Shown here piece after piece: positions 24,801 to 36,256 of a stretch of 64,000 nucleotides of DNA; within the stretch, counting starts at the first letter, position 1, and every line of letters begins with the position of its first letter. Origin of the DNA: Ulota crispa (taxonomy: Eukaryota; Streptophyta; Bryopsida; Orthotrichales; Orthotrichaceae); the NCBI GenBank assembly GCA_963920765.1, contig OY987244.1, forward strand, positions 7,194,501 to 7,258,500, written 5' to 3'. The notes beneath the pieces are model-generated. The model was not told where the DNA came from. It did not search any database and saw only the letters and a list, made by a program, of their open reading frames with translations. A program made the position numbers and the translations under genes.

Positions 24801-25174
24801 TGCCTCACAATTTGGGGCCAGGGCTGACTGCTTTTCTAGTGAAGTGATGGATTAACCCGAAGTTATTGTTTACTTTTGATAATGACTAATCCGTTTCCAC
24901 AAATATCTGCTCGTTATGATTCAGGGATGTTCACCAGAAGTGGATTGAAGGTGGAAATTATGATCTATGTATTGAGGATGTAAGGGATGAAATCTGGGAT
25001 ATGGTCAAGCCTGCTGATCCATTAAGGATAACGTTAGCTGACTTATTGGCTTGTCGTCAAGGAGGCACGATAGCCAGTATGCTAACAGATGTGCGTGGAT
25101 TCTGGGCACACGATAATCGGGAAAACCTTCTTCAGGATGAAGAAGAAACGGTCGAAGTTCCAGAGGAAGAGTAA
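18877..25174 (+). CDS. TON2: TONNEAU2/FASS-type PP2A regulatory subunit B''
   Basis: Twelve exons: 18877-19006, 20320-20411, 20570-20632, 20887-20985, 21140-21298, 21705-21776, 22313-22445, 22650-22714, 23059-23134, 23342-23443, 23765-23960, 24925-25174. Phases agree throughout, giving 478 aa, close to the roughly 480 aa Arabidopsis protein. Key stretches: SSMLWVEQLRKYVGSG (exon 1), NYEDFCHIATLCTEQIGPKC, GRIAILPFYLYVMRTVSLTQ, an EF-hand-type loop from D195 (DEDGDG, E206), a second from D303 (DKDMNG, E314), then MDFESFLDFVLALENRETPEG and RGFWAHDNRENLLQ near the acidic C-terminus. The family joins PP2A A and C subunits in the TTP complex, which organises cortical microtubules and the preprophase band. 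The ATG is in good context (AGCCATGG). Intron 1 is tandemly duplicated and intron 2 needs a GC donor. Confidence 0.96.
18975..19912 (+). repeat. Tandem duplication of exon 1 end plus intron start in TON2
   Basis: About 3.3 copies of a 270-290 bp unit, anchored at GGGCGAAGGGCTCGG (18975), GGGCGATGAGCTCGGG (19251), 19519 and 19807. Each copy repeats the last 30 bp of exon 1, its splice donor area and the following intron. The GCTACAG|GTTGGA donor is intact in copy 2 and decayed to GTTAGA in copies 3 and 4. Copies 1-3 also share CACCAG|GTTTGATCG and TTCTAGTTCG segments that look like cryptic splice sites. Confidence 0.88.
20412..20569 (+). other. Probable GC-AG intron (TON2 intron 2)
   Basis: Exon 2 codes for a segment ending SFYRK, and exon 3 resumes in frame with KPSENS after a clear CTACAG acceptor. 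No GT lies at or near the required junction; the sequence is AAG|GCATTT. A GC donor at 20412-20413 restores the frame and the family length. Confidence 0.65.
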
Positions 25175-25969
25175 GGGTATCGAACCGACTTCTCCTTCTC
25201 CTTCTCCTTGTTAGCAGGATGCTTTTCATCGTCAATAGAGAACCGCACCAAATTCTGGCCGCCATCGGCTAAGAACACCCACGCTCGGTTGTGGAACAAG
25301 TGAGCATCAACGCTGAAGATCTGGTGGTAAACTCCCATGCACATGAGGTGAGTTGAATACTTCAACTTGGGTGTAGAGTTTGGTAGTTTTCTTGTACTGT
25401 ACGCTACGCTTTGACTATCAGATGAACTTTGTACTACAAAATATCTCATCAGTCATCACCCATTACCGTAGGTATTTAGATGTGGCGCTGTTCTGTACTG
25501 TACAATTATAATCTCTGACGGGTCACTGTGATGACCGAAGTCAGCGACAACATCATTGCTCCACTGCGTTTTTCAATTTAACCTCGTGCCGTGGGGCATG
25601 TCATGGCCAACGATGGCAAGACTTGGCATATGTATTCTGATAAAGTCGTCATGTGTTCGCTCGCTCAGTCTCTCGCATTTGGCTGCAAAGTGCTGATTTT
25701 TTTTTGTTATTGGTAGTCCTTGTGATGATTGCTTTTAACAGGCGTTTCAAACCTCGTGTTGAAAGAAACTCGTGCAAGTGAATGCATGATGGATGGCCTT
25801 TTCAAATAGTACCAGAACGTGGTCAAGATTAGGTTGGAAGGTTTGACACTCCAATTATTGGTGATTGGTTTGACATTGCCAAGCACGAAGGCCAATTCGT
25901 CCTCACTCCTCATCCAAGTTGGATAGGATGCAATCAATCTTACGACTTGCTTTGTATAGTAGGAATAGT
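25175..25969. other. 3' flank of TON2
   Basis: Contains the likely 3' UTR. Minus-strand frames over 25005-25449 overlap the last exon and are shadows. No further gene was seen. Confidence 0.5.
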
Positions 25970-26239
25970 TAAATTTAGGGTCTTGATACTGCTAACCCCC
26001 TTTTTGATACTGCCACCCCCCTCTTTTCTTTTACATCATTGTTCAAATTTTTAGTCGTTTTTGGGGACAATTTTTTTTAAATTTAGAATTAGAGGTGTAT
26101 CAACCAAGTGATGTTTTGCTGGTGTTTTTCAAAATGATAAATTGCAATTAATTTTTTTTGAACAATGAGGAGGGTGGCAGTATCAAAAGAGGGGTGGCAG
26201 TATCAAAAGGGGGGTGGCAATATCAAAACCCTAAATTTA
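25970..26239. mobile_element. 270 bp MITE with GGGTYTTGATA termini and GATACTGCCACCCC subrepeats
   Basis: Left part AGGGTCTTGATACTGC, then TTGATACTGCCACCCCCC. The right part carries three inverted units of GGTGGCAGTATCAAAA. The palindromic TAAATTTA at both ends is either an 8 bp target duplication or part of the terminus. Non-coding. Confidence 0.7.
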
Positions 26240-26764
26240 TTGTGCATAAAACAAAACCGGACACTTCAATTTAAGCTTTGTACTTCACTAGGTCCCTTTG
26301 ACTATTGAAGATTTTCCTTGCCAGTCTTTCATACAAAATACCCCAAAACTAAGGATCGGTCAGTTCTCAGAGAATATGGCACTTGTTCACAAATCTATTA
26401 CGTATGAAGGGATAAGGTCAACTGTCCACAAATCAATCAGAAATTAGAAATGAAGGGATAGGAATACATGCTCAATAGGGGTTATCAAACCTTGATCACA
26501 AACAAGGATAAGGATTGTGTCACTTTAGAACAATAAAATATATAAATTAAAAAATAAAATATATAAATTAAAATTGGTTGTGAACAATTGTTGTATTATA
26601 TAGCTATTTCAATTACAATAATAATTTGATGAGTGTAAATCCCTTCACAACCCTTTGGATGAATTCCAAATGAATTACGCATAATCAGTGTGAATGCATA
26701 GCATGCTTCTTGTTCTCATTCTTCAAATATGGTTGACCACAGGCCCACAGCCTTTTGTAATCAT

Positions 26765-28123
26765 TTAACCCCTACAGGCTTAAGCCCTTTTTTGTATGAA
26801 AATTACTAAAAACCACTTTTGGGGGATTGAGTTATGAAAATCACTAAAAACCATTCTTGGGGGAATGAGTAGAAAAGTAGAAAAAATGATTTTTGAAAAT
26901 CCAACTATAGGATTTTGTCCTAACCTATGGGCGGTATTTGTGGGAAAATTTTCAAGTCATTCTAAGGTAGCAGCATCCATAAGCGTTGTGTCCCCATGGG
27001 CGTCACTTGATAGTGGCAAGGGTTAATCAATAAAGAAACAAATGGTTGTGGGTGAGGGAGTGATGGTTATGGGTGATGAAGTGATGGTTGTGAGTGATAG
27101 CATGACGGTTTTGAGTACCCATGTCACTATTTAAGAACCAACAAACCTTGTGATTAGCATCTCTTACACATGGTTCTTACAATTTCAGTGATTTTAAACT
27201 TCAAAAAATCTTTGTGAACAAATGCTTGCAGTTGGAACCTTGAAATTGATGCCAATATTTTTGGTTTCCACTTCCTAACTTACAATATTTTTTTAAGAGT
27301 TAGTTAATTGTTTTACCTTTTGCAAAACCCTTATTTCCACGCTTATGGGTGTGCCTACCTTAGATGTAGAGGAGTGAGATATTGACATTTGAAGTGACAA
27401 AAAAAGTTTTTCCTTGTTGCCCAAAAATTTCAGAACCCTTTGACCACTCTTATAGCAAAAAATTTGCTCTGAGCAAAGTTGGGGTGGTTTTTATCCATGT
27501 AGAAGACCAAGTTAGATACGTGTGGGAGAATTTTTAAATCAATTGGAGGTGTACACCATACCTTAAAAATCTTTGAATGCCTAAAGGTCATGAAATCTGC
27601 ACATACGCTAGGCAAAATTGGAGGCTTTATGTAAATTTCACAAATTCAAATCACATTGATTAAAACAGTGAAAACCAAGGATTCTTAGCGTACTACAATT
27701 TGAAGATAAAAAAATCAAATAACAAATACTCAAACCGCTCAAAAAATCAAAGCACCAAATTTTATAAGGGGCATAAAGAATGGAGGTTTGCAAATCCCCC
27801 AAGTTGGGCTCTAGTTCCACTCTACTCCCCTTTGACCAAGTGTTGACACCTTGTGCCCACATGGACTAATCCTCTTTGGAGTCAACACTCACTTACAAAA
27901 AAGTGGCCTTGCCTAAATTGCCCCTTCTTGCCTAGTTTTAGAAATTTCTTAATAACTTCTTCATCAAACATCAGAATGTTGAAAAAATTAAATACCCGCG
28001 TTGGCCTTGGAATTCCCCACCTTCAATAAAAGTTTCAAAAAATCACACAGACTACTTTAGCTATAAGTACATGCCCAAAATCCATCTGTTCCCTAAGGAG
28101 GCAGTAGGGCTTTTAGGTGATAA
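26765..28123. mobile_element. TTAA-bounded element, AAAGG subtype, diverged, with nested MITE
   Basis: Left end TTAACCCCTACAGGCTTAAG. Internal sequence is collinear with 29883-30816 and 51855-52788 (landmarks GGAGTGAGATATTGACATTTG, ATTTCAGAACCCTTTGACC, TACATGCCCAAAA). The right end is eroded to GGCTTTTAGGTGATAA. A family E MITE interrupts it at 26965-27360. Confidence 0.7.
26965..27360. mobile_element. MITE family E, copy 3, TA target duplication
   Basis: Starts AGGTAGCAGCATCCATAAGC and ends CGCTTATGGGTGTGCCTACCT. Uninterrupted related elements read CATTCTAAATGTAGAGG; here the site reads CATTCTA, insert, TAGATGTAGAGG. The duplicated bases are therefore TA, as in Tc1/mariner-type or other TA-targeting elements. 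Confidence 0.8.
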
Positions 28124-28754
28124 AGAGGCAACTTTGAAGGTGCAACTTCCATGATGAGGTATCCTCCACATATTCTTTGGTTGAAGTGCATGCTCACAAA
28201 AAATAGTTCAAGATTTTGACCGCTTAGCTCCAAGTTCTTAAGATGATATTTAGAATTTGTGACCTACCACATATTGAATTTAGCTAACTTAATGTGAACT
28301 ACCTTATTAGTGCACCTTGCTAATTTTCTATTCCCTACATTGATGTAAATTAGTGTCTTTGAGCTCTAGAGTCACTATAACTTTGTGACTAACGGTGAGG
28401 ATAAGGTAGTTTGCTTGAAAAGCGACCCCTATTAGTAAAGCTTTTCATAGGGGTGCCATGAATGGTAATGGAGTGGTCCTTGAATGGATCTCCTATAAGT
28501 CATAAAAGAAAAGATGTATACTATTGCAAAAGCTAATCATACTCTTTGATTTCATTTCATCTCTTAGTAAGTTGTAGGAAAACAGTTTATGAGAGACCTA
28601 GAGTCATAAATAGGTGTCTACTAGATAAAATTTTGAAAATTCATTAACAATTCAATAATGCTTCAAACAACATGAAAAGCTGTGTTACAATTGACATACA
28701 TTTCTCTTTATTTGAAAACTAGACAAAAAAATCGTCTTCTCTTGAAAAGCCCAT

Positions 28755-29010
28755 AACATCATATTAGGTAAATTGGGAAAAAGAGTACTTTTTGGGACTT
28801 TTGAAGGTTTTAGGTAATCACCTAAAACCAAGCTTAGCTTTTTTTTGGGTACACGTGTCGTCACTTGAGAGGAGGAATTTGCAAGGGAAAAAATCTTAGT
28901 AGCTCAGATTGAATCTGATACTTTCAAATCAAGTTTAAGGTGACTTCTTTGGATCTAGGTGATGTACAAATTGGGACCCCCCATTTTTCCAATTTACCTA
29001 GTATGGTGTT
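28755..29010. mobile_element. MITE family A copy
   Basis: Starts AACATCATATTAGGTAAATT and ends ACCTAGTATGGTGTT, with the family internal block TCACTTGAGAGGAGGAATTTG. The flanks CCAT and CATG suggest a short target duplication. Confidence 0.75.
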
Positions 29011-29066
29011 CATGGATGAAAAATTAGACTAGCACTTCTGAGACTAGTTTTAGAGCATACTACCTT

Positions 29067-29372
29067 AAACAATTCATTTAGGCTACCTTAACAATTAAAT
29101 TGCTTTGTCATGTAAAGTTACTTCATGATTCATTGTTTGGCCACTTGGAGGCCCATGCAACTCTTTTAGTAGATTTCACAAGGTTTATAACTTGGATATT
29201 GCTAGTTTACTTTTTTGCAACTTTGTTAGTTTTGGCATTTGGCAATTCCTTTAGATTTTTGTTTTATTGCAGCAATTGTTCATGAAATTTATTGTCGTAC
29301 CAACAAGTATTTATGTAGTGTAGAATGTCAAGAATTTAGTGTGGGCCAATCTAAATGCGCTATTTGGTGTAG
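29067..29372. mobile_element. MITE family B copy, diverged
   Basis: Contains TTAACAATTAAATTGC, AAAGTTACTTCATGATTCA and ends AATGCGCTATTTGGTGTA. The left terminus is eroded. Confidence 0.7.
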
Positions 29373-29569
29373 AGGGTTTGGAGCGGATATCAAGGCCATC
29401 CACGTAAAATTGTAGTACCTAAGGTAGGAGGCTTGTGAATGGACCATCTAAGTAAAAGTGCGCTTCTGTGGGAAAATCAGAGCAACTTGGTAAAATGGAA
29501 ATATTTTTGGTAGAAAGCTAAAGACAGTTATGTGGCCGTTTAATTTGATTTTTTTTGAGTTAGCATGAA

Positions 29570-29885
29570 TTAACTACAATTTAACAAAGCAAAAGGTGCA
29601 TACTTGGGTATCTATTCTTGATCATAGGTGGTAGCATTCATGATGCAAAGGCAACTTGTAGATGGAGCACATGAATCCTAAAGCAACCACTACAAAGCCA
29701 ACAATGCTCCAATGAGGCTCTTAAAGCGTGCAAGCACCCATTCCATATTCTAATACTCAAATCATGATTGAGAACAAGTTTTCCATTTATTTCTATGGCA
29801 TGTATCTATATTTTATTGAAAGGCAAATTTGAACACAATTATGACCAATAAGCACACACAATAGTGGCTCATGTCACTCTCTTAA
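29570..29885. repeat. Dispersed repeat F, copy 2 (inverted)
   Basis: Inverted match to 370-680, including GATCATAGGTGGTAGC, GGAGCACATGAATCCTA and CAATCATGATTGAG-related segments. It abuts the next TTAA element. Confidence 0.6.
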
Positions 29886-30816
29886 CCCCTAAAGGACCAA
29901 GCCATTTCTTCTGCCAAAATCACTAAAAACTGCCACTTTTAGGAGGTTGAGGAAAAAGGGATTTTATGTTTTGTTTTTGGGAGATCTAACCGTAGGATCT
30001 TGCTCCAAACTTGAAGAGGTACTTGTGGGAAAACAATCAACTCATTTCAAATAGAGGAGAGTGAGATATTTACATCTAAAGTAAATAAAAAAGTTTTTTT
30101 CCATGGTGCCCAAAAATTTCAGAAGCCTTTGACCACTCTTATAACAAAAAATTGCTCTACCCAAAGTTGCGCTTTATTTTTTCCATGTAGGAGATCAAGT
30201 TAGGTATATGTGGGAGAGTTTTCAAATCAATTGGAACTATACAACACATGGGAAAAAGTAGTAAGTAAAAAGAAATAGAAAACAATTCAAAAGACAAAAT
30301 TGTTAAGAAATTAGTTATGGAAATGAAAAATGCAAATCCCAATGGTGATAATGTTGTGATGAACTATCTACTTCCTTTGGTTTAGTTTTTTTTCCAAAAT
30401 ATTGAAAATTGAGTAAAATAAAGGACTTCAAAGTTTATTTTAGAGTAGAGATTCCATAACTGCCCGCAAACAAAAACTCCTCATAACTTTCATGTCATTG
30501 ATTAACATTGAATGATTCAAAGCTTCTCAAGAATAAAAAACTCTAAAGAACCAGTTTCAAATTTGAGTTTTAAAAAAGAAATTTTAAAGAAGTTTTTGGG
30601 CTGCCCAAACAGGCAGTCCTCCCCATATTTTCTAAAATTCATGCATAACTTCTTCGTCAAATGTCGGAATGAAGAAGAAATTAGATGCCCACGTATATCT
30701 TTGAATTCCCCACCTTCAAAAAAAGTTTCAAAAAATCATGTAAATTAGTTTAGCCATAGATACATGCCCAAAGTCCAACTTATCACGCAAAGGGACAATG
30801 ATCCTTTAGGGGTTAA
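29883..30816. mobile_element. TTAA-bounded element, AAAGG subtype, 934 bp
   Basis: Left TTAACCCCTAAAGGACCAAG, right GATCCTTTAGGGGTTAA. It has the same length and order of internal landmarks as 51855-52788 (also 934 bp), which gives a good reference for the subfamily. The longest frames are under 80 codons, so it is non-autonomous. Confidence 0.88.
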
Positions 30817-31179
30817 GTTCCTAAAATAATGCATACACAAGTACAATTTCTAAACATAAAATTTTCCCATTTAAGAACATCTGTGCACTATTTTTGTGAC
30901 CCCACATGATTGCAATTTGGTTCAAACTGCCTAGTCCAAGTTAGAGTCTCCTACCTTACAAGTTTATGCAAACTTGAATGCAAGTATGCAAACTGTCATG
31001 GCGTCTCTTCAATGCCATGAGACAGTGCTGGCAAAATCAATGAAAAATTCCACCACCGTTTTTCTCAAGTGTGATTTGATTTGTGCTTCTTCTTACTTCT
31101 GTTGTATTTAACCCCTAAAGGCCCAAGCACTTTTTTATGTGAAAGTCACTAAAAACTATCACTTTTTGGGAAATGAGTA

Positions 31180-31231
31180 GAAAGGTAGGAAAAAAGAAAA
31201 AAGAAAAAAGAAAAAAGAAAAAGAAAAAGAA

Positions 31232-31290
<59 letters not shown>
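31180..31290. repeat. GAAAAA-rich and (AT)n microsatellite
   Basis: A purine run of GAAAAA-type units to about 31248, then about 20 AT dinucleotides. It sits beside the nested MITE, whose insertion may have used the TA-rich tract. Confidence 0.9.
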
Positions 31291-31296
<6 letters not shown>

Positions 31297-31301
31297 TATA
31301 T

Positions 31302-31711
31302 AAGAAATTACTACAGCAACACCCTAAATTGCTAACGGGACACCCCCTCTAAGCATGAAATTTGATAATTTAGTGCTATTTTTGATTTATTAAGTGATCC
31401 ATCATTCATTCAATCACAACATTATCACCTCCTTGAAAGAAAAAATGACAAATACAAAAAAGAATGAAATATTATTGCATCAATACTATTTTTTGGTATA
31501 TTTTTGCTTTATGTAACTCAAAAGCCTAATATTTTTAGTTTGAAATTTAAGCACACCTATACATATTTTTAATATAGCCTTAGAATGATAAAAGTGAAAC
31601 AAATCTTTAGATCCAAATAAAAAAATCAGAAAAATTGTCATTAAAAATCACATTTTCATGCTCAAAGAGGGTGCCCCGTTAGCAATTTAGGGTGTTACTG
31701 TAGTAATTCCC
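31302..31711. mobile_element. MITE with about 50 bp inverted termini, TA site
   Basis: Ends AATTACTACAGCAACACCCT (left) and AGGGTGTTACTGTAGTAATT (right), with pairing continuing through TTGCTAACGGG and CCCGTTAGCAA to TTTCATGC. Flanked by TATA sequence on both sides, consistent with TA duplication. The interior has no ORF. Confidence 0.85.
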
Positions 31712-32862
31712 TATATATATATACATTAAATCCGACTATAGGATCTTGTCCTAGACTATGGGAGGTACTTGTGGGAAAATAATCAGCTCATTCTAAATGT
31801 AGAGGAGTGAGATATTGACATCTGAAGTGAAAATAAAAATTATTTTCCTTGTTGCCCAAATATTTCAAAAACCTTTGAATACTCCTATATCAAAAAAATT
31901 GCTCTCCGCAAAGTTGAAGTTTGTTTTATTCATGTGGAAGACCAAGTTAGGTAAGTTTGGGAGAATTTTTGAATGAATTGGAGGTGTGAATCATACTTTG
32001 TTAAATCTTGCAATGCTATAAGGCCATGGAATTTGCATACACACTAGGCAAAATTGGAGGATGTATGTAAAAGTGAGGAATATGAATTACTTTGATCCAA
32101 ATGGCAAAAATCAAGGAAATTTAGTCTACTACAACTTGAAAAAAGAAAATGTCAAAAAACAAATACACAAAGAGCTCAAAAAAGTAAAGCACCAAATTTT
32201 ACAAGGGGCAAAAGGAATGGAGGTTTGGAAATCCTATAACTACCCGCAAACTAAAACTTCTCATAACTTTTGTCTTATCAATCAAAATTGAATAGTTAAT
32301 AGCTTCATACATATATATAGTCTACAAAACCAATTTCAAAACTTTAATCTTAAAACGTGCAATTTTTAAAGATATTTTTGGGTTGCCCGCCCTCCCTTGT
32401 TTTTCAAAAATTCATGCATAACTTCTTTAATAAATGTTAAAATGAGGAAAGAATTAGATGCCCTCGCAAACCTTGGAATTCCACATCTTCCATAAAAGTT
32501 TCAAAAAATCATACAATTTTTTTTAGTTATAAGTACATGCCCAAAACTCCACTTGGCCCCCAAGGGGCTACTTGGGCCTTCAAAGGTTAACCCACTAAGG
32601 TCTATGGTCAATTTTAGGGCTAGGGAAGGCTTTTTTTGGTGATTTGGAAAAACTTATACTAACAAAGAATACAAATGCATACAAAAGATTCAATTGTACG
32701 GATGGCAATGTCATGCATGGTTTATGGGTATGCATCATTTTTTTTTGCAAGTAGGTTTAAATGTGCATGTATGCGTTTTCATACAAATATGCCAGCGGTC
32801 TCTACAATAGTGGATTGTGTTTCTTTATGGATATTTCTTTCTTGTTGCTTAATGGACTATAT

Positions 32863-33441
32863 TGTCGTGATGTAAATCATGGCTAATAGTAAATATGTGA
32901 ATTTTGATTAGATTATAATTTTTGTGAGGTGTTGTATTTTTTTTCCTTTACCCGCAGTTTTACCCTTGATTAACAAGGTTTTCCCAGATAAGGTTTTGAC
33001 GAGGCAATAACCGTTTAGAAGTGTTAGATAATTGGAATCACTAAAGTTTGTTTTAAAAGAATAATTCATGAACCAATAGTAGAGAAGGACTTTTGCTTTA
33101 TGTCTTCTCTCTTTAGTATATAGATGAAATCCTATTGAGAAGAGTCTTGTCTTATCATAGTTTGAGACCAATTTTTATTATTCCATATATGTCTTGTGTT
33201 CTAAGACCATTGTTCTTAGACACCAATTATTATTTGATATGTATTTGTGTTCATTAAAACCAAAATAAATTTTTCTATACCTTGATTCATATTTTCATGT
33301 ATTTTGCTCTTTTATGTTTTGATCATTTTGGAGAGTTATTTTAATAGTAATTGTGTGCATTTTGTCTCTTGCTTGATTCTCTGAGACAGTTACAGCCAGA
33401 CACCCTGCGTGTTTCCAAAGCGCACTCCTCTGTACCCGACA
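32863..33441 (+). mobile_element. Solo LTR, same family as the 43.9-46.6 kb retroelement
   Basis: A 579 bp single repeat starting TGTCGTGATGTAAATCA and ending TGTACCCGACA. It matches both 576 bp LTRs of the element at 43892-46599 in the opposite orientation. No internal sequence or second LTR is nearby, so it is probably the product of LTR recombination. I could not find a clear 5 bp target duplication. Confidence 0.8.
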
Positions 33442-33891
33442 ACGTGGCAATTCTTTATGGTGATGATAGGTTTAGGAGAAATCTAGATTCTTGGGAACGC
33501 ATATAAGTACTCAATCTTTACCAATTATGTCAATCTTTCTACATTCATTCCTGTATTTTGGTAGTTAGTACTTCTTGAGTTTTTCCAATGCCCTAACCAT
33601 GTGGCAGCTTAGCTAAACCTGATTTTTGTTCCAAGCTATGGGGTTCCTAATTGCCTACACCTGTCTCTGTAGCTGCATCCTCAAATTCCCTGACATGCTC
33701 TCCCTACCAACTAAAAAGAGTCAAATTCAACTAGAAATGGTCAACCGGACTTTAATGGGTTCATGAATAAGGAAGTTTTCCAACAAACACTACATTCAAA
33801 CAACTCTTCATAGGAGAGTTTACCTTCTTTGTTTAGCCTCTAGTTTGACATGATATCTTATTACATTTCTTTTTGCGTTGAGGTTGTTCCA

Positions 33892-34160
33892 CACTAAAAT
33901 TTCGCATTTCACACTAGTATATAAATATTGATTGTTGCTACAATACTTCATCAAAAATCATTGCTTAAAGCCATTTTTAAAGGCATGGCAACAATAATGA
34001 AGTTACAAAAGACAAACTAGTTGCATCCAAGTCATAAACCATGTGAAATCCAAGTGTTTAGAGAGTTGCATGTGCCTCCAAGTGATCAAGTGGTGAGTCA
34101 TGAGGTAACTTTCTGGGGTAAGGCGACTAAATTGTCAAGGCAACCTAAATGCACTAATTG
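33892..34160. mobile_element. MITE family B copy (inverted)
   Basis: Inverted copy carrying GAGTCATGAGGTAACTTTC and ending GGCAACCTAAATGCACTAAT. First of three family B copies in a row. Confidence 0.7.
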
Positions 34161-34337
34161 ATTTACTGTACATTGAATATTGCATTTAGGTTGCCTTGAC
34201 AATTAGGTTGTCTTACCCCAGAAAGTTACTTCATGACTCAACACTTGGAGGCACATACGACTTTCTAAATACTTGGATTTCACATGATTTTTGGCCTCAA
34301 CATTACTAGTTTCTTTTTTTGCAACATCTTTGTTGTT

Positions 34338-34508
34338 CATAACATTCAGTAGCACTCAGTAGGCCTGCCCTCCCTCTAACTAAAGAATGTGGAATATTCC
34401 ACACCCATCAGTAGCTAAGAGGACACTTGGCTGAATTTGTTAGAGAGTTTATGAAAGAGAAGCTCAGTTTAGTGCACATACGTCGATGTGGGGGCCATCC
34501 ATATCAAA

Positions 34509-34548
<40 letters not shown>

Positions 34549-34628
34549 TTTTGTTGTCATGATGGAATTTGTGGATGATACTTGAAGAGAGGGAAAGGCA
34601 GCCTCTCTTTAGGCTACTGAATGTTATG
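34338..34628. mobile_element. Nested element with CATAACATTCAGTAGC termini
   Basis: Ends CATAACATTCAGTAGC and GCTACTGAATGTTATG are inverted repeats of 16 bp, followed by further pairing (GGCCTGCCCTCCCTCT with AGAGGGAAAGGCAGCC). It holds a (TTA)n tract at 34512-34549. It interrupts a family B MITE. Confidence 0.75.
34512..34549. repeat. (TTA)n microsatellite
   Basis: About twelve uninterrupted trinucleotides inside the nested element. Confidence 0.95.
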
Positions 34629-34762
34629 GCCAAATCCTTATTGTTGTTGAATTTTCTTATTGCAATAATTTTCAATGAAATTGTTGTAGTATCAATAAGT
34701 ATTTATAAAGTGTGGATTGTTGAGAAATTAGTGTAGGGTAACCTAAATGCACTATTTAGTGT

Positions 34763-35301
34763 ACACCATATAATGTATTTAGGTTGCCTTAACAATTTGG
34801 TTGCCTTACCTTGAACACTGTATTTTTTAAATTGGGAAAAATGACACATTTTGGAACTTTTGAATTTTGCATTTTTGAAAGTGTTTTGGTTATTTAGAGG
34901 GAGTTTTATGATAATTTCTTCAAGATCTTATATCAATGATGTAGGATTGTGAAAGAACTAGCATAAAACCCACTTTGAATTGCCAAAATACTCTCAAAAC
35001 TGCAAAATTCAGAAGTCCCAAATTGTGTCATTTTTCCCAATTCAACAAATATGATATTTTTGGAAAAGTTACCTCATGATTCACCTTTGACCATCCGGAG
35101 GGACATGCAACTCTTTTAGTGATATAATAATTCCTAATTTTATCTAATGTTCTAACTCACTTTAGTGCTTGTTGCTAAGTCCAACCTCTCTTTCCTCCTT
35201 CCATTGTTTATCACAAAAATTATTGTTCTTGTTATAAATATTTAAATAATGTGAAATGTCAAGAAACTATAGTGGGACAACCTAAATGCACTATTTGGAG
35301 T
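34763..35301. mobile_element. MITE family B copy, interrupted by a family A relative
   Basis: Starts GTACACCATATAATGTATTT and ends CCTAAATGCACTATTTGGAG. The AGGTTGCCTTACCTTG / GGAAAGTTACC junction seen in other B copies is split by 34814-35059. Confidence 0.75.
34814..35059. mobile_element. MITE family A-related element (A')
   Basis: Outer ends AACACTGTATTTTTTAAATT and AATTCAACAAATATGATATT resemble family A. The interior is different (ATGATAATTTCTTCAAGATC, ATCAATGATGTAGGA) and is shared with 47027-47270. Family A termini therefore cap at least two distinct cores. Confidence 0.75.
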
Positions 35302-35567
35302 AGTGTGAATGAAGATACATAAAACCCATTTTGAATAGAGTCAAATGTTTGACGGATCCGTCGTTCCATGAGGCCCGTCCGCCCGTGCGAATGCGAACAT
35401 GACTGAACCCCAGCCGGATCTAGACTTCCAGAATCCAGACTGTAATAATTCAAAAAACTTTTCCCGGTGACACGCGGAGGCTCTCGAGGCACCCGACCCC
35501 AAATCGTCACGTCATAGGCAGCCGCCCTGTCTCAGCAAGTGGCCGGATATAGGGGCTCATCATATTA

Positions 35568-35882
35568 GGGGCTTCAAACATAAAATATGGTCTTCGATCT
35601 TCTCACAGGATCTCCGCTAACTGGTGAATTGTTTTCCCTCCCTCACATGCGCAAAGTCTAAGACACCCGTTTGCGGAAATTTTTGTGAGAGAAGTTTCGG
35701 GGTTTGAGAACGTAGGTGCATGAGCCGCGAGAAGCCACGTCGGTGAGTTTCTGAATTTCACTCCTCATGTGCATCACGTTAGGAGTGAAGTCCAGAGGTG
35801 AGTTACCTCACGGTTCACAAGTGAATTCACAGAGGTGAATCGTAACATGAGTCACCTAAAAAAGTTGATGTTTGAAGCCCCC
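35568..35882. mobile_element. MITE family C (GGGGCTTCAAACA termini), copy 1
   Basis: GGGGCTTCAAACAT on the left, TGTTTGAAGCCCCC on the right, with TATTA on both outer sides. The second copy at 39510-39832 also sits between TATTA repeats, so the true duplication may be a subset such as TTA, as in Tourist/PIF-Harbinger MITEs. Non-coding. Confidence 0.75.
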
Positions 35883-36256
35883 TATTATTGCACAATTGCA
35901 CATACGTTGATGTGGGGGTCAGGGCGGAAAAAGTTTCTCCAAACAAGGGTAATAAGGTAGGAGGCTCAAAAACTGACCATCTAAGGGCTAAACTGAATTA
36001 TGGGGAGGTGAAACTTCTTGAAATATTTTTCGGTAAACTTTCCTTGGAAGACAAGAGTAGTTGGCATCTAACCCAAGTTGTTTCATATTTTTTGGAGCTT
36101 TGTGAAATTAGTTATGAAAATTTGAAGTTGAAGTGGCAAAGGGCTCTAAAACAACCCACCTCCTCAAATGTACATAGCTTGTACATTGTTATTGAAACTT
36201 GTGAAAAAAACATGTACAAATAATGTACATTTGAGAAGGTGGGCAATTTTAGAGCC

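Larger units (their letters stand above)
31108..32590. mobile_element. TTAA-bounded element, AAAGG subtype, with nested insert
   Basis: Left TTAACCCCTAAAGGCCCAAG, right GGGCCTTCAAAGGTTAA. Collinear with the 934 bp reference except for a purine/AT microsatellite and a 410 bp MITE at 31302-31711. The frame at 32061-32291 lies wholly inside the element and is not a gene. Confidence 0.82.
34165..34762. mobile_element. MITE family B copy, interrupted
   Basis: Starts GAATATTGCATTTAGGTTGC and ends CCTAAATGCACTATTTAGTGTAC. It is split by a 291 bp element at 34338-34628. Two more B copies flank it. Confidence 0.75.

Noticed and set aside
32061-32291. Small plus-strand frame as a gene
   Set aside because: Contained within a TTAA-bounded element and not preserved in its other copies.
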